Of a stretch of DNA of 64,000 nucleotides, positions 53,170 to 62,896 are shown one piece after another. Numbering within the stretch: position 1 is the stretch's first letter; every line of letters begins with the position of its first letter. Source of the stretch: CAYOEJ01 sp964403015 (lineage in GTDB: Bacteria > Actinomycetota > Actinomycetes > Actinomycetales > Actinomycetaceae); assembly GCA_964403015.1 (NCBI GenBank), contig CAYOEJ010000002.1, positions 25,104-89,103 on the forward strand, given 5' to 3'. The notes beneath the pieces are model-generated. The model had not been told where the DNA came from, searched no databases, and saw only the letters and a list, made by a program, of their open reading frames with translations. A program made the translations under genes and the position numbers.

Positions 53170-54194
53170 TAGTTGTCCTTCCCTTCGTCCTTGGAGGTCT
53201 GCTCGCGCTCGATGGATTCCTCACGCTCAAGTGTCTTTGCGTCAGGAACTTCCTTGTCTTCCGGACCGGCTTCCTCGAGCTCGCTCGGGCTAGCCTTTCC
53301 TTCGACTTCATCGAGACGCTTCAGAGCGCTGTCGTGATCAGGGGCTTGTTCGCCAGGCATACCAGTCACAGTTGCAAATCCGATCTTGCCGTAGGTTGAC
53401 GGACCGTCGATTCCCTCGCCCGAGGCAATGCGCTCGACGGTCTTGGGCGAAATCTCGCCGACCGTACGAACCTGGCCACGAATCTGAAGAACGCGGTTCG
53501 TTGAAATCTCCACCGGACGTCCGCCAGCTGTAAGCGCGGGGTTGGTGGAAGAGTTCGATTCTGCGTAGACGCCGGGGTTGGGCTTGTTGCCCGGGTGCGC
53601 CCCGGTGGTAATGAAGTCGCGCATCTTTTGGTGAGCGAGCTGCTCCTGAGTCACGCGATCCTTCACGCGGTCGCGATGCGTGAGCGTCATTGCTCCAAGA
53701 GCAGCAACGATCAACAGCGTGCCGGTTAGTTCGAGGGTAAGGATGTGATTAGAAAAGATGATCTTCGCGATGGCAACGGGGTTGGTTTCCGCGTTGGCCT
53801 GAGCCATACCCACTGCTTCTGGAGATGCAGCGCCAAGCGCTACTCCGCCAAGAATGGCCGCAACTCCAAGACCGCCAAGCAGAGCGATCGGCCGCTGGGC
53901 CTTCAATGTTTCGTGACCGGAATCCGCCGAATCAACGCCGATCAGCATGAGTACGAAGAGGAACATCATCAAGATGGCGCCGGTGTAGACGACCACCTGG
54001 ACGACGCCGTTAAACGGAGCCTCGAGCGCGGTGTACAAAATAGCAAGACCGGCCATGATGAAGATGACCGAGATTGTGGTGTAAACAGCCCTCTTGGTGA
54101 TCAGCAGACCGAAGATGGCAAGAGCCACCATGCTCACCGCGAGCACCGCGAAGAGAATGGTCTCCCCCAAGCTGATGTCGAGTGTTGGAGCCAT
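53169..54194 (-). CDS. nuoJ: NADH-quinone oxidoreductase subunit J, with long C-terminal extension
   Basis: Membrane subunit J: five helices within about residues 1-175, including the conserved YTGAILMMFLFVLMLIG region. The protein then continues for about 165 polar residues, ending in a highly charged Glu/Asp/Lys tail. E. coli NuoJ has 184 residues; extended forms are usual in actinobacteria, but 341 is long. Start and stop overlap nuoI and nuoK by one base each. Confidence 0.93.
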   Translation of the reverse strand: MAPTLDISLGETILFAVLAVSMVALAIFGLLITKRAVYTTISVIFIMAGLAILYTALEAPFNGVVQVVVYTGAILMMFLFVLMLIGVDSADSGHETLKAQRPIALLGGLGVAAILGGVALGAASPEAVGMAQANAETNPVAIAKIIFSNHILTLELTGTLLIVAALGAMTLTHRDRVKDRVTQEQLAHQKMRDFITTGAHPGNKPNPGVYAESNSSTNPALTAGGRPVEISTNRVLQIRGQVRTVGEISPKTVERIASGEGIDGPSTYGKIGFATVTGMPGEQAPDHDSALKRLDEVEGKASPSELEEAGPEDKEVPDAKTLEREESIEREQTSKDEGKDN

Positions 54195-54886
54195 TAGCGC
54201 TTCACTCCTTCGGTTTCAACCACGCGAGCGGTGTCGAGGGTCGGATCTTCGGGACGGTTCTCACGAACCCAGTCAACCTGCTCGGCCGTGGGGCCGGTGA
54301 CTGCGCCCTTGTAGTAATCGGAGTCAGTCATTCCCGCAACCATGGGGTGCGGCGGAGCAAGCATGCCTTCCGCCAACGGAACGAGAAGATCCTGCTTTTC
54401 GTAAATCATCGATTCGCGGGTCTGGCCCGCGATCTCGTACTCGTTAGACATCGTGAGCGCACGAGTGGGGCACGCTTGGATGCAGTACGCGCAGAAGATG
54501 CAGCGTAGGTAGTTGATTTGGTACACGCGGCCGTAGCGCTCACCGGGTGAGTACTGCTGACCGGGTGTATTCGATGCGGCCTCAACGTAGATTGCGTCGG
54601 CAGGGCATGCCCAAGCACACAACTCACAGCCGATGCACTTCTCGAGCCCATCCGGGTAGCGGTTAAGGCGATGCATGCCGTGGTAGCGCGGGCGCGTAGG
54701 CACCTTCTTGAACGGATACTGCTCGGTCACGGTTGGACGGAAGATCGTCGAGAAGGTAACACCAAAGCCGGCTACCGGCGCCAGTGCGCGACCGATCGGA
54801 CCCTTCTTGGTTGGGCTGTACAGCGCCTTATCTGGCTGCTTGAGCTGACGCTTACCTTGAACGTTGTCGTTCGTGTTCTCAGACAT
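54194..54886 (-). CDS. nuoI: NADH-quinone oxidoreductase subunit I (8Fe ferredoxin-like)
   Basis: Carries the N6a and N6b [4Fe-4S] clusters between the peripheral and membrane arms. The two cluster motifs CIGCELCAWACP and CIFCAYCIQACP are intact. ATG 54886 has GAGGAGG 7 nt upstream and overlaps the nuoH end by 8 bp, giving 230 residues; an ATG at 54901 lacks a site. Confidence 0.96.
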   Translation of the reverse strand: MSENTNDNVQGKRQLKQPDKALYSPTKKGPIGRALAPVAGFGVTFSTIFRPTVTEQYPFKKVPTRPRYHGMHRLNRYPDGLEKCIGCELCAWACPADAIYVEAASNTPGQQYSPGERYGRVYQINYLRCIFCAYCIQACPTRALTMSNEYEIAGQTRESMIYEKQDLLVPLAEGMLAPPHPMVAGMTDSDYYKGAVTGPTAEQVDWVRENRPEDPTLDTARVVETEGVKR

Positions 54887-56216
54887 TCTCAGCCTCCTCA
54901 AGGGTCAGGGTAGAATCGGTGGTTGCCCGGCGGCGCTGTGCGCGCGGCGAAGGCGGTAGGTGTTGGCCGGGAAGCGGCGGAACGGGGTAACCGTTCTCGA
55001 AGCCATCGAACTCTTGGCTCTCCCGCTCGGCAATGATCTCAGCCTGAGTCTTCTTCACCGTGTCGTCACCGAATGCCCAGATGAGCATGATGAGTGAGAA
55101 TCCGATGGAGAGGATGATGAGAACGTTGCGAACGTTGATTGGGTAGACGAAGTCGATTCCAATCACGATGCCAACGAGTGTCAGCCACACGAGTGCTGCA
55201 GGGATAAGTCCCTTCCAGCCAAACTTCATGAACTGGTCGTAGCGGAAGCGCAGGAGCGTTCCTCGTACCCAGACGAAGAGTGCGATGAACATCCATACCT
55301 TGACGATGAAGACGAGCATCGGGAACCAACCCTGGTTTGGATCGCCACCCCACAGGGAGAAGATCCAGGTCACGATCGGGCCTGAGCGCCATCCGCCGAA
55401 GAACAGAGTCACGGCAACCATCGACACGTTAAACATGTTGATGTACTCGGACAGGTAGTACCAAGCGAACTTCATCGAGGAGTACTCGGTGTGCGGGCCT
55501 GCAACGATCTCGCCTTCAGCTTCTGGAAGGTCGAATGGCAAACGGTTGGTTTCGCCAAACATCGTTACGAGGAACACGAGGAATGCCGGCATCAACAGGA
55601 TGACGTTCCACAGGGACGTCTGAGACTCGACGATTCCCGACGTCGACATCGTTGCGGCAACGATGAATACGGTCACGAGGGACAGACCCTGCGCGAGTTC
55701 GTAGGAGATCATCTGTGTTGCGGAACGCACCGAACCGTAGAGCGGGAGGGTGGACTTCGCGGACCAACCACCGAGCACCATGCCGTACTCGCCCAGCGCC
55801 GCAATGGCGAGAACGAAGAGCATTGCTACTGGCGTATCGGTCAGCTGCAGCGGAGTCATGTGTCCGAAGATGGAAACTTCCGGACCCAGTGGGATCACGG
55901 CCATGAGCGTGAATGCACACAGCGCCGAGATAACCGGAGAAAGGAAGTACACAACCTTGTCCGCACCGGCGAGCCAGATGTCTTCCTTCAACAGGAGCTT
56001 CAGTGCGTCTGGGAATGACTGACCAAGACCAAACGGACCAACGGTGTTCGGTCCTAGGCGGTTCTGCATACGTGCGAGAAGCCTGCGCTCAAACCACAGC
56101 GCGAAGATCACTGAGAAAATCAAGAAGAGCACGATGAATACGGCCTTGATGATTACCAGCCACCAGGTTTCTTGCGAAAAATCCGCGGCCACCGAGTTCA
56201 TGATCACGGGATTCAC
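54879..56216 (-). CDS. nuoH: NADH-quinone oxidoreductase subunit H
   Basis: Membrane subunit H at the quinone chamber, 445 residues, eight or nine helices. The conserved RRLLARMQNRLGPNTVGP loop and the acidic FDLPEAEGEIVAGPHTEYS segment are present. The last about 65 residues are a cytoplasmic tail rich in Pro and Arg, an actinobacterial feature. The GTG start overlaps nuoG by 4 bp. Confidence 0.95.
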   Translation of the reverse strand: MNPVIMNSVAADFSQETWWLVIIKAVFIVLFLIFSVIFALWFERRLLARMQNRLGPNTVGPFGLGQSFPDALKLLLKEDIWLAGADKVVYFLSPVISALCAFTLMAVIPLGPEVSIFGHMTPLQLTDTPVAMLFVLAIAALGEYGMVLGGWSAKSTLPLYGSVRSATQMISYELAQGLSLVTVFIVAATMSTSGIVESQTSLWNVILLMPAFLVFLVTMFGETNRLPFDLPEAEGEIVAGPHTEYSSMKFAWYYLSEYINMFNVSMVAVTLFFGGWRSGPIVTWIFSLWGGDPNQGWFPMLVFIVKVWMFIALFVWVRGTLLRFRYDQFMKFGWKGLIPAALVWLTLVGIVIGIDFVYPINVRNVLIILSIGFSLIMLIWAFGDDTVKKTQAEIIAERESQEFDGFENGYPVPPLPGQHLPPSPRAQRRRATTDSTLTLEEAENV

Positions 56217-58807
56217 TTCGTCACCTCCGATTGTGCGATGGCGACGACGTCGCCCGCGCGGCTACCGATCGAAGCGATCTGGCAACCTTCCGAGTTCTGC
56301 GGTACCCAGACCACGCCTTCCGGCATGTCCACGATGGCAGCTTCGAGAGTCAGCGAGCCTCGCGGGCCGCTGATATTGATGTACTTGCCGATGCCCGAAG
56401 CGTCGGCAGTCGCCTGCGAAAGCAGTGCTACAGGGCGACGTGCGGTACGTGCAAGGTGTGGTTCGTGGCTCTGCAACGCACCGGCGTCGAGCATGAGCTT
56501 CCACGATGCGAGGATTGCCTGACCCGAACCAATAGCCGGCGCCGGAGCAACGGGTTCATTCGGATCCGAGGCGCGAGCGCCATCCCATTTACGGAGCTCG
56601 GCCATCTCATTGACAACGTCAGTGAGGGTGGCGAGTCCGAGATCGATGTCGAACTCTGCGGCCAGGTCGTGCAGAACACGGCGGTCTGGCGTTGCATTGG
56701 AGACGATCGACTGACCAAATGGACGAAGGCGGCCTTCCCAGTTCACGAATGTGCCACCCTTTTCTGCGGGCGGAGCAACTGGCAGAACGACGTCGGCAAG
56801 TGCGGTAGCCGGCGTATCGCGGACCTCGAGCTGCACAACGAACACGTTCTTCAGAGCCTCTTCGGCACCTGCGGGAAGGTCATCGAGTTCTACGCCGCCA
56901 AGCAGGATCGCACCGAGCTCTCCTGCCGCTGCCGCAGCAAGAATCTCTTCGGTGTTGCGACCGTTCTCTGCCGGTAGATTCTCCACGCCCCAAACGGCAG
57001 CCGCATCGACGCGGGCCGCCGGATCGGCAATGGGACGACCACCAGGAAGCAGGTTGGGCATAACACCCGTGTCCACTGCGCCACGGTCGCCAGCACGACG
57101 TGGGATCCACGCAAGCTTGGCACCGGTACGCTCAGCGAGGCGAATAGCCGCGCTCAGTGCACCCGGGCTGTCAGCCGCGCGTTCACCAACGAGGATCACG
57201 GCGTCGTCGTTCTGCAAATCGGTGAAGGTCTGTCCAAAGTTCTCCGCGCCGCCGTCGGCGATAGCGTCGAGAACCTCTGCCTCCGTGCCGGGAGTTGCAG
57301 GAATGAAACGCGCGAACATCTTTCCGGTGCCGAGCGTCTGATAGGCGGAAATGACGGTGACCGTGGTGGTCTTGTCCAGTGCGCCCTTGCGAAGACGAAG
57401 GAAGACGGAACCGATCTCGTCCTCGGCCTCGAGGCCGACAGTCAGGACGTGACCAGCGTGTTCGATGTCGCGGTAGGTGACGCCGAGTTCTGTACTGGCC
57501 ACGCGGGCCGCGAGGAACTGGTCCTCTTCCTTGCTGCCCTTGCGGGTGCGGAAGTCGATGTCATTGGTACCCAGAACCACTCGCGCAAACTTCGAGTAGG
57601 CGTAGGAATCCTCGATCGTGAGGCGACCACCGGTGATAACGCCGATGCCCTTTTCCTTAGCGGCCTTCAAACCGTTTGCTGCGGTTTCGAGAGCTTCGAA
57701 CCACGAGATGTTGGCCTCGGGCTCAGCTGCAATACGTGGGTACTTCAAGCGGTCCGGACCAGCCTGCCAACGGAAGGCAAAGCGATCCTTGTCCGTGATC
57801 CACTCTTCGTTGACGTCCATGTCCTGCTGAGCAAGACGACGGACGACGACGCCGCGGCGGTAGTCGACGCGGATGGCCGATCCGGAAGCATCGTGCTCGG
57901 TCACGGAAGGTACCGAAACGAGGTCGAATGGGCGGGCACGGAAACGGTAGGAGGCCGAGGTAAGGGCGCCAACCGGGCAGATCTGAATGACGTTGCCGGA
58001 GAAGTAGGACGAGAACGGAGCACCGGTCACGTCTACCTCGGTTGGTTCCACCGGGCCGGAGGCGTATCCGACTACCGGGAAGACTTCGCCGCCGGGGCCA
58101 GCCTGCTGACCGAAGACGGGCTCCTGATGGGAGCCGTCAGCGGAGGCAAAGTCCAAGATCGAGGCGTCGAAGTTTCCAACCTGGGAGCCGTGCAGTCCGT
58201 GGACCGCGTTGCCCGGTGTTCCACCGGAGCGACCCTGAAGCTGAATGAATGGATCGCCGGAAATCTGCGTGGAGAATCGCGTACAGCGTTGGCACAGGAT
58301 GCAGCGATCGCGGTCGAGCAGGATGTTGGCGGATACGGCAATCGGCTTCGGGTAGGTGCGCTTGATGTCGATGAAGCGCGAGGTGGAGCGACCGTCCGTC
58401 ATCGCCTGGTTCTGGAGGGGGCACTCACCGCCCTTGTCACAGACCGGGCAATCGAGCGGGTGGTTGATGAGCAGGAACTCCATGATTCCGTGCTGAGCAA
58501 CCTTCGCCACCTCGGACGTTTCGGAGGTGTAGACCTCCATGTTCGGCGATACCTCAACGGCACAGGCTGGCTGTGGCTTTGGCATCTTGGCAATCTCGCC
58601 CTCGCGGTTCGGCGTTGCCACCTCAACCAAGCACTGGCGGCAGGCGGCCGCTGGCTTGAGCAGTGGGTGATCGCAGAAGCGTGGAATGTGAACGCCAATT
58701 TCTTCGGCAGCGCGAATGATCAGGGTGCCCTTGGGTACGGATACCTCTTGGCCGTCGACCTTCAGCGTTACCTGTTCAACTGGAGCGTTGGTTTCTGTCG
58801 TTGTCAT
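56213..58807 (-). CDS. nuoG: NADH-quinone oxidoreductase subunit G
   Basis: Large iron-sulfur subunit of the peripheral arm, 864 residues. The N-terminal [2Fe-2S] motif CDHPLLKPAAACRQC, the His-coordinated N5 site, and the N4 ferredoxin motif CILCQRCTRFSTQ are visible. The rest is a molybdopterin-oxidoreductase-like fold without cofactor. ATG 58807 lies one base after the nuoF stop region with GAGG upstream. The opposite strand has a long open frame here, which is a shadow. Confidence 0.95.
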   Translation of the reverse strand: MTTTETNAPVEQVTLKVDGQEVSVPKGTLIIRAAEEIGVHIPRFCDHPLLKPAAACRQCLVEVATPNREGEIAKMPKPQPACAVEVSPNMEVYTSETSEVAKVAQHGIMEFLLINHPLDCPVCDKGGECPLQNQAMTDGRSTSRFIDIKRTYPKPIAVSANILLDRDRCILCQRCTRFSTQISGDPFIQLQGRSGGTPGNAVHGLHGSQVGNFDASILDFASADGSHQEPVFGQQAGPGGEVFPVVGYASGPVEPTEVDVTGAPFSSYFSGNVIQICPVGALTSASYRFRARPFDLVSVPSVTEHDASGSAIRVDYRRGVVVRRLAQQDMDVNEEWITDKDRFAFRWQAGPDRLKYPRIAAEPEANISWFEALETAANGLKAAKEKGIGVITGGRLTIEDSYAYSKFARVVLGTNDIDFRTRKGSKEEDQFLAARVASTELGVTYRDIEHAGHVLTVGLEAEDEIGSVFLRLRKGALDKTTTVTVISAYQTLGTGKMFARFIPATPGTEAEVLDAIADGGAENFGQTFTDLQNDDAVILVGERAADSPGALSAAIRLAERTGAKLAWIPRRAGDRGAVDTGVMPNLLPGGRPIADPAARVDAAAVWGVENLPAENGRNTEEILAAAAAGELGAILLGGVELDDLPAGAEEALKNVFVVQLEVRDTPATALADVVLPVAPPAEKGGTFVNWEGRLRPFGQSIVSNATPDRRVLHDLAAEFDIDLGLATLTDVVNEMAELRKWDGARASDPNEPVAPAPAIGSGQAILASWKLMLDAGALQSHEPHLARTARRPVALLSQATADASGIGKYINISGPRGSLTLEAAIVDMPEGVVWVPQNSEGCQIASIGSRAGDVVAIAQSEVTK

Positions 58808-60145
58808 TTAAACACCTACCTCGCTGAAGAGAACCGACTTTTCAATCGGGTACTGCTCGTTGATGGGCGTGGTACAAGCAGCTTCGAACTCTTCGCGGAA
58901 GAGATCGATGGCGGACTTGACCGGGGTTGCTGCCGCATCGCCGAGCGCGCAGAACGAGCGTCCCTGAATGTTGTTGGCGACCTCGTAGAGGAGGTCGATA
59001 TCTTCTTCGCGGCCAAGGCCCGCTTCGAAGCGGTGCATAATTTGGCGCATCCAGAAGGTTCCTTCACGGCACGGGGTGCACTTGCCGCAGGACTCGTGCT
59101 GGTAGAAGTCAGTCCAGCGAGACACGACCCGGACAACCGAGACCGTCTCATCAAAGATCTGAATTGCACGGGTTGCGAGCATCGATCCGCCTTCAACGAC
59201 TTCCTCGTATCCGAGCGGGACGTCAAGGTGATCGGGGGTGAACAGCGGAGCTGACGAACCACCGACGGCGAAGAACTTCAGCTCGTGTCCCTCACGAATA
59301 CCGCCTGCGAGCTCAAGGAGCTGACGCATCGTGATTCCGAAGGGAGCTTCGTACTGACCTGGCTTCTGAACGTGACCAGAGAGCGAGAAGAGGCCGTGAC
59401 CGCGGGAGTTCTTCGTGTCGGCGCCCATGGCGGTGAACCATTCGGTGCCGTTATTGATAATCCCGGGGACGGACGCAATGGACTCGACGTTGTTGACGAC
59501 CGTGGGGCGTGCGTAGAGGCCCTCGACCGCCGGGAACGGCGGCTTCAGGCGCGGCTGGCCACGGTAGCCCTCGAGTGAATCGAGCAGTGCGGTTTCCTCG
59601 CCACAGATGTAGGCTCCCGCACCGGCGTGAACGGTGATATCGATGTCGTAATCACCGTTTGGACCGAGGCCCTTACCGATGATTCCGGCTTCCCTCGCCT
59701 CACGCACCGCGGCAAGCAGGCGACGGTAAACGTGGACGACCTCACCACGGAGGTAAATGAATCCGTGGTGGCCGCCGATGGCCATGAGGCAGATCGCCAT
59801 ACCTTCAATAAGGAGGTGCGGGTTTGCCATGAGGAATGGGATGTCCTTACAGGTACCCGGCTCAGATTCGTCGGCGTTTACCACGAGGTAGCGCGGACCG
59901 CCGTCTTCCGGGGGAAGAAAGGACCACTTCAAGCCAGTGGGGAAGCCTGCGCCACCACGACCACGAAGACCGGAGTCCTTGATGAAGTTGGTGATGGCAC
60001 CCTTTTCTTTGTTAATCTCCCACGCCTTTTCGATGGCTTTGTAGCCACCGCCGGCACGGTAGGTGTCGAGTGTCCAGGAACGCTCCTGGTCCCAATTGGC
60101 GCTGAGGACCGGCGTGAGTACGTCCGGTGCGGAATACTCGGTCAC
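58808..60145 (-). CDS. nuoF: NADH-quinone oxidoreductase subunit F
   Basis: Holds FMN and the N3 [4Fe-4S] cluster and takes electrons from NADH. The 445 residues show the NADH/FMN-binding GRGGAGFPTG and GAGAYICGEETAL loops and the cluster motif ESCGKCTPCREG with the fourth Cys in SFCALGD. GTG start, 4-bp overlap with nuoE. Confidence 0.97.
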   Translation of the reverse strand: MTEYSAPDVLTPVLSANWDQERSWTLDTYRAGGGYKAIEKAWEINKEKGAITNFIKDSGLRGRGGAGFPTGLKWSFLPPEDGGPRYLVVNADESEPGTCKDIPFLMANPHLLIEGMAICLMAIGGHHGFIYLRGEVVHVYRRLLAAVREAREAGIIGKGLGPNGDYDIDITVHAGAGAYICGEETALLDSLEGYRGQPRLKPPFPAVEGLYARPTVVNNVESIASVPGIINNGTEWFTAMGADTKNSRGHGLFSLSGHVQKPGQYEAPFGITMRQLLELAGGIREGHELKFFAVGGSSAPLFTPDHLDVPLGYEEVVEGGSMLATRAIQIFDETVSVVRVVSRWTDFYQHESCGKCTPCREGTFWMRQIMHRFEAGLGREEDIDLLYEVANNIQGRSFCALGDAAATPVKSAIDLFREEFEAACTTPINEQYPIEKSVLFSEVGV

Positions 60146-60822
60146 TTGGTCTCCTCTCCCACGGGCTGCGGAGCAGTCCAGTTATTTTCACGTGCGATCT
60201 TCAGACCAACGAGCGACGCTTCGCCGCCCGCGGGTCCTTCATCCACGTGTCCATCTTCAAAACCAGCGAGTACGCGCGAGATCTCCTTGAAGGTGTGAAC
60301 CTTCGCTGCACCGCGGGTGGGGTGAATATCGTTGCCGGCACGGATGTCGTCCACGATTTGCCTCGCCGACGACGGGGTCTGGTTGTCGAAGAACTCCCAG
60401 TTGACCATCACCACAGGTGCGTAGTCACACCCGGCGTTACACTCGAGCTGCTCGAGCGTGATCTTGCCGTCTTCGGTGGTTTCGTCGTGTCCTACACCCA
60501 CGTAGTTCGACAGTTCTTCCCAAATGACGTCGCCGCCCATCACAGCGCAAAGCGCGTTCGTGCACACGCCAACGTTGTATTCGCCGTTGGGGTGGCGACG
60601 GTACTGGCTGTAGAACGTGGCTACCGCAGACACCTGCGCACGGGTAAGTCCGAGCACGTCTGCAACCAGCGTGATGCCACGCGGAGAGCAGAAGCCGTCT
60701 TCGGACTGGATAAGGTGGAGCAGCGGCATAATTGCCGAACGCGAGTTCGGGTAACGGCTGACAACCTGTTCGGCGTCGGCGCGAAGTCGAGCCTCAACTT
60801 CTGGTGCGTAATTCTGTGCCAT
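60142..60822 (-). CDS. nuoE: NADH-quinone oxidoreductase subunit E
   Basis: Thioredoxin-like subunit with the N1a [2Fe-2S] cluster. The 226 residues include CTNALC and CNAGCDYAP, giving the four ligands. The last about 70 residues extend beyond the E. coli protein (166 residues), as is common in actinobacteria. ATG 60822 overlaps the nuoD stop by one base. Confidence 0.96.
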   Translation of the reverse strand: MAQNYAPEVEARLRADAEQVVSRYPNSRSAIMPLLHLIQSEDGFCSPRGITLVADVLGLTRAQVSAVATFYSQYRRHPNGEYNVGVCTNALCAVMGGDVIWEELSNYVGVGHDETTEDGKITLEQLECNAGCDYAPVVMVNWEFFDNQTPSSARQIVDDIRAGNDIHPTRGAAKVHTFKEISRVLAGFEDGHVDEGPAGGEASLVGLKIARENNWTAPQPVGEETK

Positions 60823-62171
60823 CAGCGGTCCACTCCTCCCATAACGGGGTCAACAGCAGCAAGGGCAATGATCAGGTCCGCGAGCAAGCCGCCTTCTGAC
60901 ATGACCGCCAGCGACTGGAGGTTATTGAATCCGGGGTCGCGGAAGTGTGCGCGGTACGGGCGTGTTCCGCCGGAAGATACGAGATGAACGCCCATGGCGC
61001 CCTTCGGGTGCTCAATGAGCTGGTACACCTGACCCGCAGGAACACGGAAGCCTTCGGTCACCAACTTGAAGTGGTGAATGAGGGACTCCATGGATTCCGT
61101 CATGATTTCCTTGACGTGCTCGTGCGAGGTGCCCTGTCCGTCTGAACCGATGGACATACGCGCGGGCCAAGCGATCTTCTTGTCTTCAACCATGACCGGT
61201 TGACCCTCGAGCTGCTCGAGCTCGTCGAGAACCTGGTAAATGATGCGCAGCGACTCGTAGCATTCGCGGAACTTGACGTCGATTCGGTTGTACCCATCGC
61301 ACTTGTCCGCAACCGGCACGTCGAATTCGTACTTCTCGTAGCCACAGTATGGCTGCGTCTTGCGAAGATCCCACGGCACGCCGGCGGCGCGGATTGACGG
61401 GCCGGTCATCGATAGTGCCATCAGCGAAGACAGCGGAGAAACTGCAACATCGACGTGACGGAGCTTGAAGATCGGGTTCTGCATCGTCAGATCCTGCATC
61501 TCCGAAATGGTGTTGCGGACACCGGGGAGCAGTTCACGGATGTAGTCGATACCGCCCGCGGGAAGGTCCTCAAGCACACCTCCGGGGCGAATGAACTCGT
61601 GGTTCATACGAAGGCCCGTGATGTCTTCAAGAATGCGCAGAATATCCTCGCGCAGACGGAAGGTGAGGGTCAGCATGGTGGTTGCACCGAGCTCGTTACC
61701 ACCGGAGCCGATGCCCACGATGTGCGAGGAGATTCGGGTGAGCTCCATGAGCAGGATGCGGATGGCCTGAGCACGCTCCGGAATCTGGTCTTCGATTCCC
61801 AAAAGCTTCTCGATTGCCATGCAGTAGGCAACCTCTTGGAAGATTGGAGCCACGTAGTCCATACGGGTACAGAACGCGAGACCCTGAGTCCACGTGCGGT
61901 ACTCCATGTTCTTTTCAATACCGGTATGCAAGAAGCCGGTGGCAGCAAGAACGTTACGTACGTTCTCGCCGTCGAGCTCAACCTGTACACGGAGCACGCC
62001 GTGGGTGGACGGGTGAACCGGGCCAAGGTTGACGACGATGTGTTCCTCGCCGAGCTCTTCTGCTTCCTTGGCGATTTCTGCCCAGTCGCCGCCTACGGCT
62101 TCAAAGGTTGCGTATTCGCGTGCTTCTTCTTCATTCATCGCGCCAGTTGCGCGTGGCATAGAAGTCGACAT
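60822..62171 (-). CDS. nuoD: NADH-quinone oxidoreductase subunit D
   Basis: The 49-kDa type subunit that lines the quinone-binding cavity, 449 residues. The GPVHPSTHGVLR segment with the quinone-site histidines is intact, as is the C-terminal DPVMGGVDR. It is a separate gene, not the NuoCD fusion of E. coli. It overlaps nuoC by one base. Confidence 0.96.
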   Translation of the reverse strand: MSTSMPRATGAMNEEEAREYATFEAVGGDWAEIAKEAEELGEEHIVVNLGPVHPSTHGVLRVQVELDGENVRNVLAATGFLHTGIEKNMEYRTWTQGLAFCTRMDYVAPIFQEVAYCMAIEKLLGIEDQIPERAQAIRILLMELTRISSHIVGIGSGGNELGATTMLTLTFRLREDILRILEDITGLRMNHEFIRPGGVLEDLPAGGIDYIRELLPGVRNTISEMQDLTMQNPIFKLRHVDVAVSPLSSLMALSMTGPSIRAAGVPWDLRKTQPYCGYEKYEFDVPVADKCDGYNRIDVKFRECYESLRIIYQVLDELEQLEGQPVMVEDKKIAWPARMSIGSDGQGTSHEHVKEIMTESMESLIHHFKLVTEGFRVPAGQVYQLIEHPKGAMGVHLVSSGGTRPYRAHFRDPGFNNLQSLAVMSEGGLLADLIIALAAVDPVMGGVDR

Positions 62172-62896
62172 CAGTTGTACTCCCTCCGAGTGTCCGGTGG
62201 CGGAATGGTGGCGCCCTTGTATTCAACGGGGATGCCGCCAAGCGGGTAGTCCTTGCGCTGAGGGTGGCCGATCCAGTCATCTGGCATGGCGCTGCGGGTC
62301 AGGCCTGGGTGACCGTCGAAGACGATACCGAGCAGGTCATATGCCTCGCGCTCTGGCCAGTCATCGCCGGGGTATACCGGGACGATCGATGGCATGTGTG
62401 GATCTTCATCCGGGCATGTCACCTCGAGGGAGATCATGCGGTTGTGCGTGATCGAGAAGAAGGTGAAGAAGCCGTGAAGCTCGCGTCCCTTATCTTCTGG
62501 ATAGTGAACGCCGCTCACGCCAAGGGTGAGTTCGAATCGAAGATCCTGATCGTCACGCAGGTAGCGCGCGACATCGAGGAGGCGCTCACGCTTGATGAAA
62601 ATGACCAGTTGGCCGTGTTCGACCACGACCTTCTCAATCACGTCTGACTCGGAGAACCCATCGGCCTCGGCGAGTTCAATAATCACGTCTACGACCTCGT
62701 CGAACCATCCGCCGTAAGGACGGCTTGCGGGAAGACCAAAGGTTGCTACCTCTTGGTTGCCGCCAAATCCGGTGGTGTCCCCGGTGTCTTTGACTCCCCA
62801 CATGCCGGAACGCCGGGTAATAACCTCGGGTCCAGAACTAGGCACCGCGTCCTGCGCGGACTTCGGAGCGAGTGCTCCATCGTTGAATTCGGTCAC
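62171..62896 (-). CDS. nuoC: NADH-quinone oxidoreductase subunit C
   Basis: The 30-kDa type subunit, 241 residues, with the signature ERERYDLLGIVFDGHP-like region (here EREAYDLLGIVFDGHPGL) and the ending LGGIPVEYKG. The first about 50 residues are a low-complexity extension. GTG start, 4-bp overlap with nuoB. Confidence 0.95.
   Translation of the reverse strand: MTEFNDGALAPKSAQDAVPSSGPEVITRRSGMWGVKDTGDTTGFGGNQEVATFGLPASRPYGGWFDEVVDVIIELAEADGFSESDVIEKVVVEHGQLVIFIKRERLLDVARYLRDDQDLRFELTLGVSGVHYPEDKGRELHGFFTFFSITHNRMISLEVTCPDEDPHMPSIVPVYPGDDWPEREAYDLLGIVFDGHPGLTRSAMPDDWIGHPQRKDYPLGGIPVEYKGATIPPPDTRREYN

Noticed and set aside
57449..59254. 601-codon open frame on the plus strand opposite nuoG and nuoF
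   Set aside because: It is antisense to two genes with clear iron-sulfur and FMN motifs. Composition reflects the complementary third-position bias of a GC-rich genome, and it has no recognisable domain.
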